Part shown: positions 34,201 through 47,652 of the stretch, in pieces
Layout: each line of letters begins with the position of its first letter
Position numbering within the stretch: position 1 is the stretch's first letter
Source of the DNA: Andrena cerasifolii
Lineage: Eukaryota > Arthropoda > Insecta > Hymenoptera > Andrenidae
Length of the DNA stretch: 64,000 nucleotides
Direction: 5' to 3'
Assembly (NCBI RefSeq): GCF_050908995.1
Contig: NC_135126.1
Span: forward strand, 4,092,001 to 4,156,000
Notes under the pieces: model-generated
Seen by the model: the letters and a program-made list of their open reading frames with translations, nothing else
Databases searched by the model: none
What the model was told of the DNA's origin: nothing
Program-made: the position numbers and the translations under genes

Positions 34201-37200
34201 CATTTTCATCGTTATTTTCATCAATATTCAAGAAAATTAATAACCACCATCGAAGGACGATGTGAAGTTACTTCTAACTTCCTTTAAATCAGACACAGTC
34301 CCTTAGAAGTAACGAAACGAACGAGAATGTGTAGCGAATAGCAATTCCCTTTGGTTGGTACCTGCAATCTTAGTAATTCGACGTACTAAATCTTTCGGAC
34401 TGCGACGAGACATGGAGGGACAAGGTCCTCTGGAACGGCTGTTAGAACGTTACGCCATATTACGTGCCTCTTGCTCCTCGTGGCAGCCTTCATCTACATA
34501 TGTTCTCGTCAGCTGCGCTTTGTTTCCGGGATAAGAGGTCATTACGAATGCAAAACCGTCCATTCATATTCAAAATTTTATATCTCGCCCGCGTTCCAGC
34601 GACGGGGCTAATTTATTCGGATTCGATCCGCGCCGCGACAAATCCAACGACTCTTTCTCCTCTCTCCCGCCCTTTCGAAGCACCCCCTCGCCCTTACTTC
34701 CCCTCCCGGTTCTACATCGTCTTCAACCTCGAAGCTATTATTAATGCCTCCTTTTTTTATTGCTTATCCCACTCTGACTTTCAGATCAATCGTTACGACC
34801 GGAGGAATTGATGCCAGCTGACGTGTTCGACCAATTCCGAGGGTTCTCGTCTGTACACTCCAGTCAATGAAGTTCCCTACGACTTGGCCGTTCACCGAAA
34901 ACAGAACATTACCGTTCGATACACGAATAGACTCTTAAAGAACGGGTTGCAGACCATTTTCACTTTAAACACCAGACACAGAAAATAGTTTACAACCCCT
35001 GAATAAAGAAAGTCACGAAAAATTGAATTTCAATCGAATACGGTGCACACTGCTCAAAGATATCGCTGAACTGAAGTCTTAAGGTTTACTACACCATAGA
35101 GAATATTTCCCAGAATTAATTTAGCCACGAAACCCCATCTCTAGCCGAAACTGCAGCACCCTGGGGCGTCGCCTGAGAAAAATCAGCCAGTGTCCACATC
35201 TGGTAAGACAGACACCAGCGAAATGGGTATTTTATACGGCAGGATGTATGCATAATGCATGCACACAGTCCTAACTCGTTCTTTCGACACTGGAAACCAG
35301 ATCCTGGCCTCTGCACCTCGTACTCCTCCCCCGCTTCTCTTTAACTCGCTTTACCTCTCGTCGAAGAGATAATCATATTAACCGGGCTATAACTTGTCTA
35401 TGCATAAGCATAATACCGTGGCGTGGCCCTGGGATCCTGGCCAGGATACGGGGTATATTTTACGCGCACAACCCCGCAGGACCAGGCCAGACACACTCTC
35501 TCTCTAGCCGTCGCTGGGCCGTTCAAGCCCGGGCACCAGGCAGAAGGGCGAAACCGGGGAGAAGTTGCAACGTACAACGTTAATCAGCCTAATTGAATTA
35601 AGCACGCGCGACTGTTGTAATTATGACTATTTATAATGATTCCACAGCGCGTATCTACCCCACGATTCGTCTTTCTCGCGCCACCGCGCCACCGAGGAAT
35701 ATTAGTTTACACGCGCGTACAACGCTCGCGTTTAACGCTTCCAGCCACTGCCACGAGCCACCCTACGCTTTGCCATCGAGAGGGACGAAGCGATTGGCCG
35801 TCCTCGTCGGGATATCTCAACTGGGGCTTTTGATTTTCATGAGCTCTGGTAACTACAGGATATGATTCATATCGCGCGATGCAGCCATCAGAGGTCCGTT
35901 TATAAAGGAATTATTTTCTGATTATCTAAGTGGCACTCCCAACAATATTCTACGTTACTATTACAGGGGACACCTAAGATTGCAGCGTAAAATATTATAC
36001 GATCACTCCAAATAATCACCAATAATCACCTCCTAATGTAATTAGTTGACAATGACTGGCGACGGTTAATCGCAGCCGAGTATGGGCTGGGCACCAATCT
36101 GTGCAGAATTCAACAGATAAAAGATAACCAAAGGCACGAGAAGAATCCCCCGGCGTTTTTCGGGCAAACAGCGTAACCTACTTATCTAATTCGCCCCCTC
36201 TTGGGCCGCAAAGACGTCCCGAGTAAACGTGGCGTGATAATGAAAGCGGGTGTTTAGCCAGGATTTCCGGCCGAGTCGTTCTCTTTGCGCCTTTCACCAC
36301 TTTTCGCCTCCCTGTATTTGTGTCCTCCGCCCCGTCCTCCCCCATTCTTCCATCCCCCGTCCCGCCTCCAGCCACGCATACAGCAGCGGCGTGCATCAGG
36401 AGTCGTACTTCATTAAGTCAGTAACACTTCTTCCAGCCGCGTTACTCATCCCTTTCGCGGCGCGGGCCTCTATGAGAGAGCAGGATCGAGAGGGAGTAAG
36501 ATTAATTGCATTCCGCCAAGAGAGGAGGCGTATTTTAAACGAAACCGCCGGTGCTCGCGCGGAAACGCCGAGGCGGTTGAAAGGAACGAAACGAGGATGA
36601 AGGAGGAGGAAGAGCAGCGGCGGCAGGGGGTGGAGGGAGGCGACAAGCCCCGAAGAGGAAAGACGAGATGGAGCCGTGAGCAGAGCGAGATTCCTGCCGC
36701 CGATGGAAGAAGAGGAGACCATTCTCGCGGCTGCAAAGAGAACCAACCCCTGACGGGGAGAGGGTGGCACGGGGGAGAGCCAAGAGAGGAGACACACCGC
36801 CTAAGGCCTTGTTGTATTTATCATATAATTACCATAATAGAGCCTCGAACCACCCGTCGCCACCTCCTGCCCCACCTCGAGCAGACCACCCCCTCATCTA
36901 CGCTCTGTTCTAACAGCCACAACCGCAAATTGGAAACTCTCGAATACATTTTCCCTTCGTTGCTCTCTCGTTCTTCTCGCCTGAAATCGTTTGCCGTAGG
37001 ATGTCGGTCGGCTGAGAGGATGTTAACGAAGCCACTGACGATCATCGATACTGAAGTATTAATACCTCGATCGGGAGAAATCTCCCTGTGCCCCCTGGTT
37101 AATCCACTTGCGGTATCCAGTACGCGTGCTTTACATCAGAAGTTTTACAATCGTAGAAGAACTAGACAAAGTATCTTGATATCTTCTTTCAATTCAATCC

Positions 37201-38006
37201 TGCAACTTCGTGGAATCTTTATCCATTCAAATTCCAGCGCTAATTCCTCCCATAATCCTCTCTCAGCGAATAGACAAGCAAGCGATCCCTGGAAACACGC
37301 GGGAGCGTCAGAGCGCGCACTGTGCGTGCGCTTCTAAAAATTTCATTTCTCCAGAGAACTTAGCTCGGCTGTCGGTGGTAAAAATTCGCGCGCCCAGTCG
37401 CGTCCTTCTGGACCCTCTTGACGTATCTTCACGCGGAGAGAATCCCCGGGGCTGACGATGCATACGTTATTAGCGAGCAAACTTTCTCCGCGAACGCCTT
37501 TCTCCTTTTCTGGTTTGGAGGCTATAGCGTGGACGACGGCGTAGACGGCGATGGCGGCGACGGCGTCGGTGGATGAAGCAATTTATATCGATGGGTTATT
37601 CGCCCTGGCTGCGCGATCGGTCCCGAATCTATTTTCAAGGTCTATTTCGAGTCGTTTGTATCCTTTCCTCGCGATATTGGCTACGACATCGGGCTAAAGC
37701 ACGACGGGGCTCCGAGTATGGCTGCTTATGGTTCTCTCTTCGGGTCGTTTCGCTTCAACCACCCTGCGACCGGCGCGGCACGCGCAATATCTCCCGCTGC
37801 TCGTGATAGTCTCCACGGTGATTCCTTTCAATAAGGGTATTTTTCTTCCAGTTTCGTACTACTGTTCCATTAAGACGACGGTATATTCTCCGTGGAAAAC
37901 ATATCGGTGCTTACTGGGACTGTAAATCAGGGCTATTCCGCGGAAATATGAAGCTGATCGTGTCCATAGCCGAAGGGAGACTTGAAAATTCTGGGATACC
38001 TTACTG
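31235..38006. other. Non-coding DNA
   Basis: No exon or RNA gene is supported. CT/CTC-rich tracts lie near 32390-32470, and a GGC-rich stretch near 37530-37575. The 246-codon open frame at 36597-37337 starts in a purine-rich repeat-like run and has no domain. Confidence 0.4.
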
Positions 38007-38008
38007 TA

Positions 38009-38991
38009 GGGGAGACCGGGGCTAGTTGACTAACGAGGTTAGTTGACTAATTCCCCTTAATTGTTTTATTATGTTATAAATTATGCTGCGACTCGCGATA
38101 CTGAAGCATATGGATGACCAGCTTGCCATTTAATGTGTCACCGTGACAAAAACTTGCGTGTTCTATCTATCAGTGAGAATGGAAAATCTAAAAAGGTCGG
38201 TGGGAAGTTAATATTTTTATTTCGACTATTTATGAATTTTTGTCCATTAAGTATTACTCGATATTTATTCATGAATATTTTGTGGAAACGTTGACTATAA
38301 TTTAGGGTATTTTATTTTATCCGGTACGTGGAGGTTTTGTACGTACGACCCTTAACATGTTGACAATGTCGGACGGGGTTACTTGACTAAGCATAGGAAT
38401 ACCACTACAAATTACACTTTTTATCCTCAAGATGCAGTCGAGGCAAAGAGTTTAGCTGCTCAAATCCGCTTCCCCCACCACAAATCCCTCCAAACTCACC
38501 CCTAACAGTTTTACACCCTATCCTCCCTTCAAACTCTCAGGCCTTCCAAATAGACCATAACAAACAAGTAGAAAATAATTACAGTATCTAACACTATGAT
38601 ACTTAATAAAAAAAATAAAAGTGTGAAGGAGTGAAAAAAAATTAAAAATAATTGTTGGTCGTAGGATATATATGTACGCTTTTCTTATACTATATTGGTG
38701 GAATTGACTGAGTATATATACGCCTTTCGCAGGCAAAGGATTAAAACTGAAAAGTATTTAAATATCAAGTCAACTAACCCCACAGCCGGGGTTTGTTGAC
38801 TTATTCGTCTCACTAATCTAAATATAATAAAAACTACGACCTAGACTAAATTAAAACAATTTTAAAAATTAATACTGTATATCTAATGAAATTTGTAAAC
38901 TTTTGGTGTGCAACAAGTCAACAAAATACCAACGGTCTGTTTATAAAAATTAGAAATGTTAAAAATTAGTCATTTAGCCCCGGGTCTCCCC
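38009..38991. mobile_element. TA-flanked inverted-repeat element, family A, copy 1 (983 bp)
   Basis: The left end GGGGAGACCGGGGCTAGTTG and the right end AGCCCCGGGTCTCCCC (38976-38991) are inverted with a single inserted base. TA is on both sides (38007-38008 and 38992-38993). The terminal motif (A/G)GTTGACTAA recurs inside several times in both directions, including a palindrome near 38764-38795 centred on CCCCACAGCCGGGG. There is no intact gene. It shares its ends and internal motif with 59349-60137. Confidence 0.88.
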
Positions 38992-38993
38992 TA

Positions 38994-41900
38994 CGGTATT
39001 ACAGAGTGAATTAAAACGTTCCCCTTTTCTAAGTAGATTAATTGCTTCGGTAGAAAAATTGTCTATTGTGACTGAATTGAATCTGATTTTCACAGGCGCT
39101 CATTTCAATGTACTTTAAAATAAGTGAACCACGCAGCTATCATTATTCCATGAAAATCAGACAATTCAAGTGTACCTACCTGAACTTCTGACCCGCAGTA
39201 TTTGTGGCTCTACGTTAGCCAGTTATCAGCCAGAAAAGAATCACCAGTGCGATGGCTTCCAATAACCGCAAACTTTCCAACTGTAACTACCCGTTCCCCT
39301 TGCTTGTTATCTAATTATAGCTTGAAGCGTTCATTCATTCGTCTATGGATAAATAGGGTAATCAAAATATTCAATGGCGAGATTGGAGAAACAAGTTTGT
39401 CAGTATCGATTATTTGCAGGCGTATTCACACTTCCTTAATTTCGTCTGCAGGATCAGGCCAAGTAACTTTGAATGAGCCGAGGATAGAGGAGGACAGAAC
39501 GAGAGGAAAAGATGGTAGACGGTTCTTAAAGAGGGCCAGAGGTGGCTTCTACGGTTTCTTCGCCAACCACGAATCACCACCTCCGCCCCTTCCATTCACC
39601 CTCTTTTGGATCCCTAGACCCCCCTTTTCTGGTCACCGATGTGCAGCCGCTGGAAAGATATTGCAGCTAAACACTCGGTCCTTTGATGCCCGTTCCCCAT
39701 CTTCCCCCGAACACCGGCAGATAATTAACGTTAAAGGTTAATCCCACGAAGAACGATGGCCAGATAAAGGTAGATCCATAAGAGACAGGTTTAATAACAG
39801 GTTGCCTTTGCGCGTTGATTTCGGTAAAGAGATAGCAGCGTTCTATGTCAAGCGTGACTCGAAGGCGATATGCAAGCGTTACATTTTTTTTCATCCAAAA
39901 AGTATTGTACGGAACGATCCTAGGATAAAATAATCTCAAATTTAAGTCACCAAGTTGTCAAATATTTTATAAGAAAAAAATTGTACAGAAGAAATCTTCC
40001 CGCACTTGCATTCTCTTATTAAAATCTGCAGAGTGCCTACCCTTTCCCAAACCTTTTATCACCTTCTTTATGAATTCACAGCCGTCACTTACCTCGATAA
40101 AACACAAGCTCAACAATATCCCATCCTCGAAGAGTATGGAGATATTGCATCGCATCAATTTCAAAGTTTCTTTCGACCACCATTGTGGTTAATCGCAGCA
40201 CCAGTAACCCAATTGCCGAGTACACTCCGCGAACAATGCAATTAATGAACGCGTTGATCACGGCGAGGGCAGAATTTACGCGGCGGCCAGCGTCGAATGT
40301 CCTTTACGGTCGCTCCTGCGTGGGCAAATTGTCGGCGGCGGGCGGACGCGCGAGGCGCGTAAAAACGTCTAAATTGCGCGTAAATAATTATATTTGCATA
40401 TTCATTGAAAGGTAAATATTTAATGCCGACGCGGCAGAAAGGGGGCAGCGTGAAGTGTAACGTATACGCGGAAAGTGAGTGTCCGGTACATGGAAGGAGG
40501 CTGGACGAGGGGTTGAGGGGTTGTCTCCCTGGCCAGGCTGGCCACCGTCCGTGAGAGCTCGACGGAAAAGGGGTTGAATATACATCGCGCGCGGCTCGAC
40601 GCGAAAATTTTAGCTTAATTTTACTTAACTACACCGGGGGCCAGGCTGGCGTGGGGCTCCGCTCCCAGGGACAAGTGTTATTTTTGTAATTCTCAGCGGC
40701 GCTAATGGGAGACCTCGGCTTAACTCCCGGCCACCGACAAAAGAGAGTGTTTACCGCCAGCGACGAATACACAAATCCGCCGGTGTAAACGACACCGGCC
40801 TCGTAACTGGGTTTTAAGCGGCGTTGATGCCGTCGCGGTCTTTGTTATTTGGCGACCTGGATGGACCGCTGCCGCTTCTGTCCCAGGCGAGTGACATTGA
40901 ATTTCGTAGGCTTTCACGAAGTGTTTGTCTATTAGGAATAAACTTTGCAAAAGGTGTACGTCAAAATTTTGTTCCCTTATTCATCTAGATGGCGGTGAAG
41001 TGAATACATACATAAGATGGTGCGAGTAGTTAGGCACTGTCATATGTCAGCCACGCGTAGATAATACTTGGTACAATATGTGAGACATTATGAAGAATGA
41101 TTTGAATGTATTAAAGTCTAAAATTGCTTATATCGTCTGTGGAATTATATTATACTATGTCTGACTAATGATGGTCTGGATCTACTTGTATTACTAGTAA
41201 ACTCGTGATCCTGTCTTGTATTCCAAAAGAATTCGATTCTCTAATGAATGAAGTGAATTTTCTTGTTCACCGGCGACTGACGACTGGAGTGTATTGAAAA
41301 ATAATCAATGAAGCATAATCAAAGTCATATTAAAAATACAAAACACTTCGTGCAATGAATCCAAAAATTCACTGATACCGAAAAGTCAAAGTTCTAATTC
41401 TATTAATCGTTTAAGACATATCAGAGCACCACACAACTCAGCTGTCACCTCGCAGATATGAGAACTAAAATCAAGTTAAAGTCAGCAGCCCCTCAAAATC
41501 AGAAATTTCTACAAGTTACCCCGTTCGCTAAGGTGGATCTTCCAGGAAGACGATGCCAAGGCCGACAATGGCAACCGAGGGCGGTTTCCCTTGCGCCACG
41601 ACGAAACGAAGTACACGTTACTGGAGAAGACGTGAAAGGGACACGCTGATGAGATTCGAGGGAAAGTGTACGAGGCATCAAGCGTCGCGAGTTACAGAAG
41701 CTGGGACGCGTATCGAGCGTGAATATTACATCGATCAGGGTTTGACGACGATACGGTAGCGCAGGAGGGTTGGCGGGGCCGGGGGGATGATGTCGCCTAT
41801 TATCCGGTGAAACACCTGAGCCCCTCGGGTTCCCCGTTGGTTACACGTCGCCCGTGCCTCTCGCATCGCTCTGGAGAGTGTATGAAAACCAGCACGCACT

Positions 41901-42782
41901 CCACCGCCAGCGGCGTCGGTATCGCGGGCTAAATTACACGGGCTCCGCGTATTATCCGCCCCTAAATTATTCCCTGCTAACCACAAAAATAGCCCCTCGC
42001 CGCCTCCATTCCTCTTCGCATGGCTTCACGGTTTTACGCCCGTTCTCGCTGGTGTCACCCGGCACGGTCATCGTCTCGACCGCATCGACAGTATATTCTA
42101 CGCGGTCGCCTGTTTGCTGATTTCTGTTTAGAGCATTCATTTCGTCGACTGGCTGCTTGTCTTCCGCTCTTGGGGGAAAAATTTCTTCGAGATTCGCTAT
42201 CTGAGTCGGGTTTATGTGATTATAATTAATGCTTCGAATTGACACTTGCCACGCGAGAGTAGAGCTTCTAATTCGATACGCTAAAGCTAAATTTCGATAA
42301 GTTTGGGTTTTGTCATTGAAGGCGGATGTTTAATGTGGATTATTTTTTACCCCACTTCAAAAAGGAGGAGGTTATAGATTCGACTCGTATGTATTTTTTT
42401 TTTATGATTGTCCCCGCATTGCTCTTCAGCATATGGACCGATTTTGATGATCTTTTTTTATTCGAAAAGGAGCGGTGGTCCCATTCTAAACGGCATCAAT
42501 ATTGGGCCAATGCTTTGCCAATACTGGTTAATTCAAACTTCGCCTCATTACATAATTTGTATTTCATGTATTCTCGCATTTTAAAGTACTTCCGTGCGTT
42601 GAGTTGTAGACCCCATATAACGAATTTGAGACATCCTTATTCTCACTTTGTCAAGTCGCTTAATTTTGGAATCTTCCATTTCTAGCAAACGGTTCTTTTT
42701 TTACGAGCAGCTCTTTTGCAGGCCTAACCATATTTTTAGAATAAATGTAGTTATATAACTTAAGTAACTAAAAAGTAAAAAA
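38994..42782. other. Non-coding DNA
   Basis: No gene is supported. Near 42345-42480 there is a T-rich segment after ACTTCAAAAAGGAGGAGGTT that looks like dispersed-repeat sequence. The 119-codon frame across it is not convincing as a protein. Confidence 0.35.
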
Positions 42783-43044
42783 ATAAAAAAATTTATACAA
42801 AAATTAAACCCGATTTTAAAAACATAAAAATGCACTAAAAAGTAAAAAATAATTTTTTCCCTTACTTAATCTATGACTATCAGTTTTTTTAAGTTGGCAC
42901 CATATTTACACAGTGCAAATGATGAGGCGCTGACTTAAAAAATGGATAATCGTAAATTAACTAAGGGACAAAATTATTTTTTACTTTTTTGTGCATTTTT
43001 ATTTCTTCCAATTCGGGTTTAATTTTTTTTTATAAATTTTTTGT
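42783..43044. repeat. Long fold-back palindrome, about 262 bp
   Basis: The left arm (for example ATTAAACCCGA, ATAAAAATGCAC, AGTAAAAAATAATTTT, CCCTTA) reappears in reverse order and complement on the right (TAAGGG, AAAATTATTTTTTACT, GTGCATTTTTAT, TCGGGTTTAAT). The match runs through the TTTTTTAAGT..GGC segment to a loop of about 25 bases near 42903-42925. Arms are about 120 bp with scattered mismatches and small gaps. It has no coding content. It is most likely a fold-back MITE; a transcript would form a long hairpin. Confidence 0.8.
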
Positions 43045-43049
43045 ATTAT

Positions 43050-46000
43050 ATGATTTACAACTTTGATTCTTATTCAGAGTTGCGTCTAAACGTCTGCACT
43101 TGAACCGTTAACATTCCTTTCTATGATAGATCATTCCTTAGTTCTATTTTGACTTCCTGCTCTTCCAAATATTTCGTTACCGTTACAGAAGGTGCAAAGT
43201 CAAATTCGATGTAACGCGCAAGTAATGACGTATTGCCACGACGTCACCTCTGAATAATAGACGCATCAAATGTGCATCAATAATCGTTAACAAAATTCCC
43301 GGCACGTCTATCGACGTTTGAACTTTCTCTGACGATATCACGCGGCACAGGTGAATATTAACGAATGTTTGCCTAGGGGAACGTGTTCTGTCCAGGCATG
43401 ATGGACGCTTTCGAAGGCAGAAGTTCGTATAGAAGTAAGCCTCTGACGTCCAACGTTCGACCCCTGTTCGACAAGAGATGGATCATCCAATCCCCAGTAC
43501 ACTTACATATCTACTGTAAACAACGTACGCTTCTGTAATTCATCACCATAATAATATATTCCTAATCATTTCTGCTCGGTATAAATTGCAGGATTCTGCA
43601 AGAAAATTTGTCGTGTGCACGCACGAGTCGAACTTGAAATCTCGAGTAAGTGGTCTCACGTGTCGGGGATGACAAGTTCCGGATTAATATTGATAAACAC
43701 GGATACGCTATCGACGAGCACACGCGTGCAGGCCGGGCGAAAACTTTAATCATAAAAATTGAACGTGGAAACGGACAGCTGACCACTTGCCCCGATGAAA
43801 GATATATCGCTAGAATCTTGTTATATTTTCGCGTGTTGAAATATTTACGCGCCTGGCGAACTTTCAAAGTAATCTCGTGCTACGACGACGAAAATGGCCT
43901 CTGCAAGTGCGCGAGAATTTCTGCTGTCATCCCTATCGAGGGTATCTCCGATAACGTATTGAGGAAGTAGTTGTGCTCCCTCATCGTGAGTTAGTGTATT
44001 ATTTGCTGACCTAAGCTTAGGAAGATTGTCATTAGACAATCAATGTCAATAAATTTCTTATAGGTATAAGAAAATTATTATAATCATATAAGAAAATTGT
44101 TAGATAACTTAAAATGAATACTTCAGAGGAACATGGCAAATATCTAATTCAACATTTCTCTTTGCAATGAATGATAGAGGAATCATGTGATCACCCCTGA
44201 TCGTTGAATAATTCAGGAATGTTAGCAACAAAGAGATTTGCCACGTGTAAATAACTACATAAATTTGATTATATAAAACAGGTGGCTTTCCTTACCACGC
44301 TAATAAGGTATGCGTGTTGTTCAAGCATGATCACTGTTATCAAGCACAGCTGGCAGGGAAACGAGTGTGCAGGAGCAAAAGTTGCGCGGAAAAGCATGGG
44401 TCTGACCATCAGGTTCGATTCGATAAAAGATGGATGATCCGACATCGAGCATACGACCGATCGGTCTCCGAGCTGACGCGCTCGAAGATGAAATGCACCC
44501 TTGGCGATGTCGAAGCCGACCCTAGCGCTCTGTTCCTCTGCCCCCTTTCGCGAAGCAACGGCACTCGAGCAACCAAAGAGGCATATTTACGAGAAAGGCG
44601 CGTGCCCCGCGTTAGAAGCTACGACCAACCCCCTGTATACGTCCGATTTCGAATACAAACTCCACCATATGTAACTTCGAGAAACGGTTATTGGTTCAAC
44701 TAAGGGTTATTAGGTCCGAGGTAAGTGGACCCTTTTTCTTGGTGACCAGGCGACTCACGTACTGTCGTGAACCGATGTGCTCCAGATGCAAACGCTTTTA
44801 GGTTTATTTATAGTGTATGGCAAAAGAAACCCGAGCTCTGATAGCGAATAATTTGGAATAAGTAGTAGATAGTTCTATATGCTTCATCTCCATTATCTAA
44901 TGCTTGCTTTGTGCAAGTCACTTGTATCACAAAACGATACTCTTTCTTACAAGTGCTTCATTTGCAGGTAGCAAGTCTGTACAGAATTTGTAAACCTTGG
45001 AAATTTGTAACAAAGTGACTTACATAAGCCACGCATTAATCACGTCTCAGACACCTGTAACCCAAATTACACAATGTAGGATAAAACCCAAACAGTCCCA
45101 CTGCACTGTAAGGTATATAAAAATCGGGGGAACATTGTGTATATCTATTTGCTTGGTAGCCCCTGTGTCACACTTGGCGCACAATAATTCTCCTCGGCCT
45201 ACCTCCATCCCGTTACCATCCTCGCCGATAGGAAAGCCCAAGAAGACGAAGGAAACCGTGAAATACCATCCCGAGAATGGCCCAATAATACTTCCATTCG
45301 CGACTTAAGGACATTTAATGAGTGTACGTAGCCAAGGTGGCCCCGTCCAAGATTTATACGTAGGGACCAGCGAGAGAGGCAGAGTCGAAGAAGGCGCGAG
45401 GGGTTTCTGGTTTCCTCGTGGGGTCCGTGCACGATGGCCGCCATGGCCGCAGCAGCAGCAGCAGCAGTACATTATTTCTTGATGTCAAATAAAGCAATTA
45501 GCATGTGCCCTGACCAGGGTCCACGGGTTCTAACCCGAGTAATCTCGCCCAGGGTCCCCGGCGTGTGCGACATCTTCATCAGAGACGGACCCTCCCTCTC
45601 CCCTTTCTCCGCCACTTTCTATCCAGCCGCCCCCTTTTCGCCGGGCGATACTCCGCTCACGTGACTATCCGGCACCCCCCAGGAGACGAGGGGCGGCCGC
45701 TCCGTGCTCGAGAACAGGAGCAAGAGCGAGACGGACGGCCAAGTGAAGCTGGGAGTAGAGAAGCCGAGGGGGTGGATGGAATGGTGAAAAGGCGTGTGTC
45801 CAGCCGGTGCAGCCGCTTCCAAGGGAAATTTCACAAAGGCTGACCCGCTGCTAATGAATGTTATATAACCCTTTTAATGCTTTAAGCCTCTTAGATTTTT
45901 CAGAGAGCCCTCCACGCGCCTCTTTCGCCTCTCCCCGCCACGGGAGAGGACTCTTTCCTCTCGCGGTGCACCAGAAGTGGCCTGCTAACGCCAGAGGAGA

Positions 46001-47652
46001 AAAAGGAACAGGGGCCGAGCGAAGGCGGGTCGTGGCCTCGGGGGTAGGTAATTATGTGGCGGACGTAAATTAAGCTTGTTTAGATTGGGATTTTTATTAA
46101 GGCCCTTTATGAAAGAGTGCCGCCACTAAATGGAGCCGCGAACACTTTATCCCCCAGCATTCCGTTTTTAACCGCTGCTCCAACGCGACCTACTTTGACG
46201 AATATCAATGTAGAATTTCAGTCTTTGAAATTATCCAACTTGTAGATTGTATTTAGTATTTACTAAGTCCTAGTAAGATGAATTCTTATTCGTAGGTCCT
46301 ATAGAAATCGTAAACAATGATTAGGAGCAATGCACATGGAACCAGAGAAGAGCGTACGCACCCAGGTATGGGGAAGAAGTAACTAAGGGTTAGTTTGATT
46401 GTGTTTTAGGAGTCGATGGTTTGAACGATTCTGGGATCCCCCATTTTTTAAGGGTAAAAAGGGACTGCAGTTCGTCTAGCCTAGTGTGTTAGTCGATCCT
46501 GTAGCAAGAAATAAAACTCAAGTTTCTATTAATTACACAGTTCGACAAAATTTGACTTTATTTTAGGACTTGTAACATTCAATACCTGTTTCTTATAGCT
46601 TTTCGTCCCCTGAAAACGAATCCGCAAACCGTTTGTCGCCATCACCCTCAGTTATTGAGAAATTCGATTTTGAAAAAATTGCAAATTTTCAACTTTGAAC
46701 ATCTTTTGTGTCGAAACGATATAAGTTATTATTGCATTATGAATATTTATATATGTTTAAACATCGATCAAAGGGAAAAAAACACCCGAAATGCACCCAT
46801 TTTTGAAGATATATTTCAATTTATTTCCAAAACTAAGGGTCTAGCAGGAAATCTGACTATTCCACGAGATGCAGCAGACATTTTTCCAGATGGCTGTCGA
46901 ACTGTGTTATAAATATCACACCACACAAATTTTTAAATTCATACAAGCTTCATTCAAATGCCTTTCGATTTCATTGCTTTCGAAGGGTACCCTTTGGAAA
47001 AGGAAGCATCTAGTTTGAAGGAAATAATTTTCTTAAATGGATTATCATAAAGTTCAAGGCTCTCGGTATTTCTAACAGATGGATACTACTCGCAACTAAA
47101 TTAATTGGCATTAAGGTGCACAAAAACGTACCTCGAGACATGTTAATTTTACTTCGTCCTTAACGAGGGGCCATAGCAAACAGCCAACCCCCTTCACGAG
47201 AAGGTTTGCGCGAGCAACTTCGAGAAAGCAGTTCGCTGGTACAAACTGTTGGCTATATATTGGAAATACGCATGCCTTCGGAACGGCGGGTGTAGAAGGA
47301 AGTTCTCGGTAGAAGTTTAATTTAACAGGGCGGGCAGCCGGGCGTGAACGCTGAATGATTTGTTGCAAATCGAAACCGCTTCAGCGCACTTTTGAATCGA
47401 GGAAAGGGTATCTTATTTGTCGCCTGGTGCTCGCATAGACGAGTCTACGTGTAACTTGGATCAAATTCTCCTATGTTAAAGGAGGAATCCTATTTTGGGG
47501 GCTAAAAACATAGCAAAATTGTTTTTTTTTTTAAGAGACTAGCGATTCGATTCATCGGAAATTAGCCCATAAAATACAATTCCCCCCTTAAAAATCTTCA
47601 TTCAGAAAAGTGTTGATCAACTTCATGATTAATATAAGGAAACCTAACTTGT
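43050..47652. other. Non-coding DNA
   Basis: No exon or RNA gene is supported. A short CAG/GCA run lies at 45449-45468. The A/T-rich part at 46500-46950 looks like old repeat sequence but no ends were found. Confidence 0.35.
45449..45468. repeat. Short GCA trinucleotide run
   Basis: About six GCA units, giving an alanine run in one spurious frame. Confidence 0.85.

Noticed and set aside
36597..37337. 246-codon plus-strand open frame
   Set aside because: It starts in a purine-rich low-complexity run, shows no domain, and its composition is what GC-rich non-coding DNA gives.
42326..42685. 119-codon plus-strand open frame with hydrophobic runs
   Set aside because: It crosses a T-rich dispersed-repeat-like segment. 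The Phe runs come from poly-T rather than from a membrane protein.
43650..43970. 106-codon plus-strand open frame with fairly balanced composition
   Set aside because: I saw no family resemblance and no matching splice sites, so I did not list it as an exon.
44409..44425. GGTTCGATTCGA, resembling a tRNA T-arm box
   Set aside because: No A box, anticodon arm or acceptor stem pairs at the right distance upstream. Other GGTTCGA-like sites also lacked a cloverleaf.
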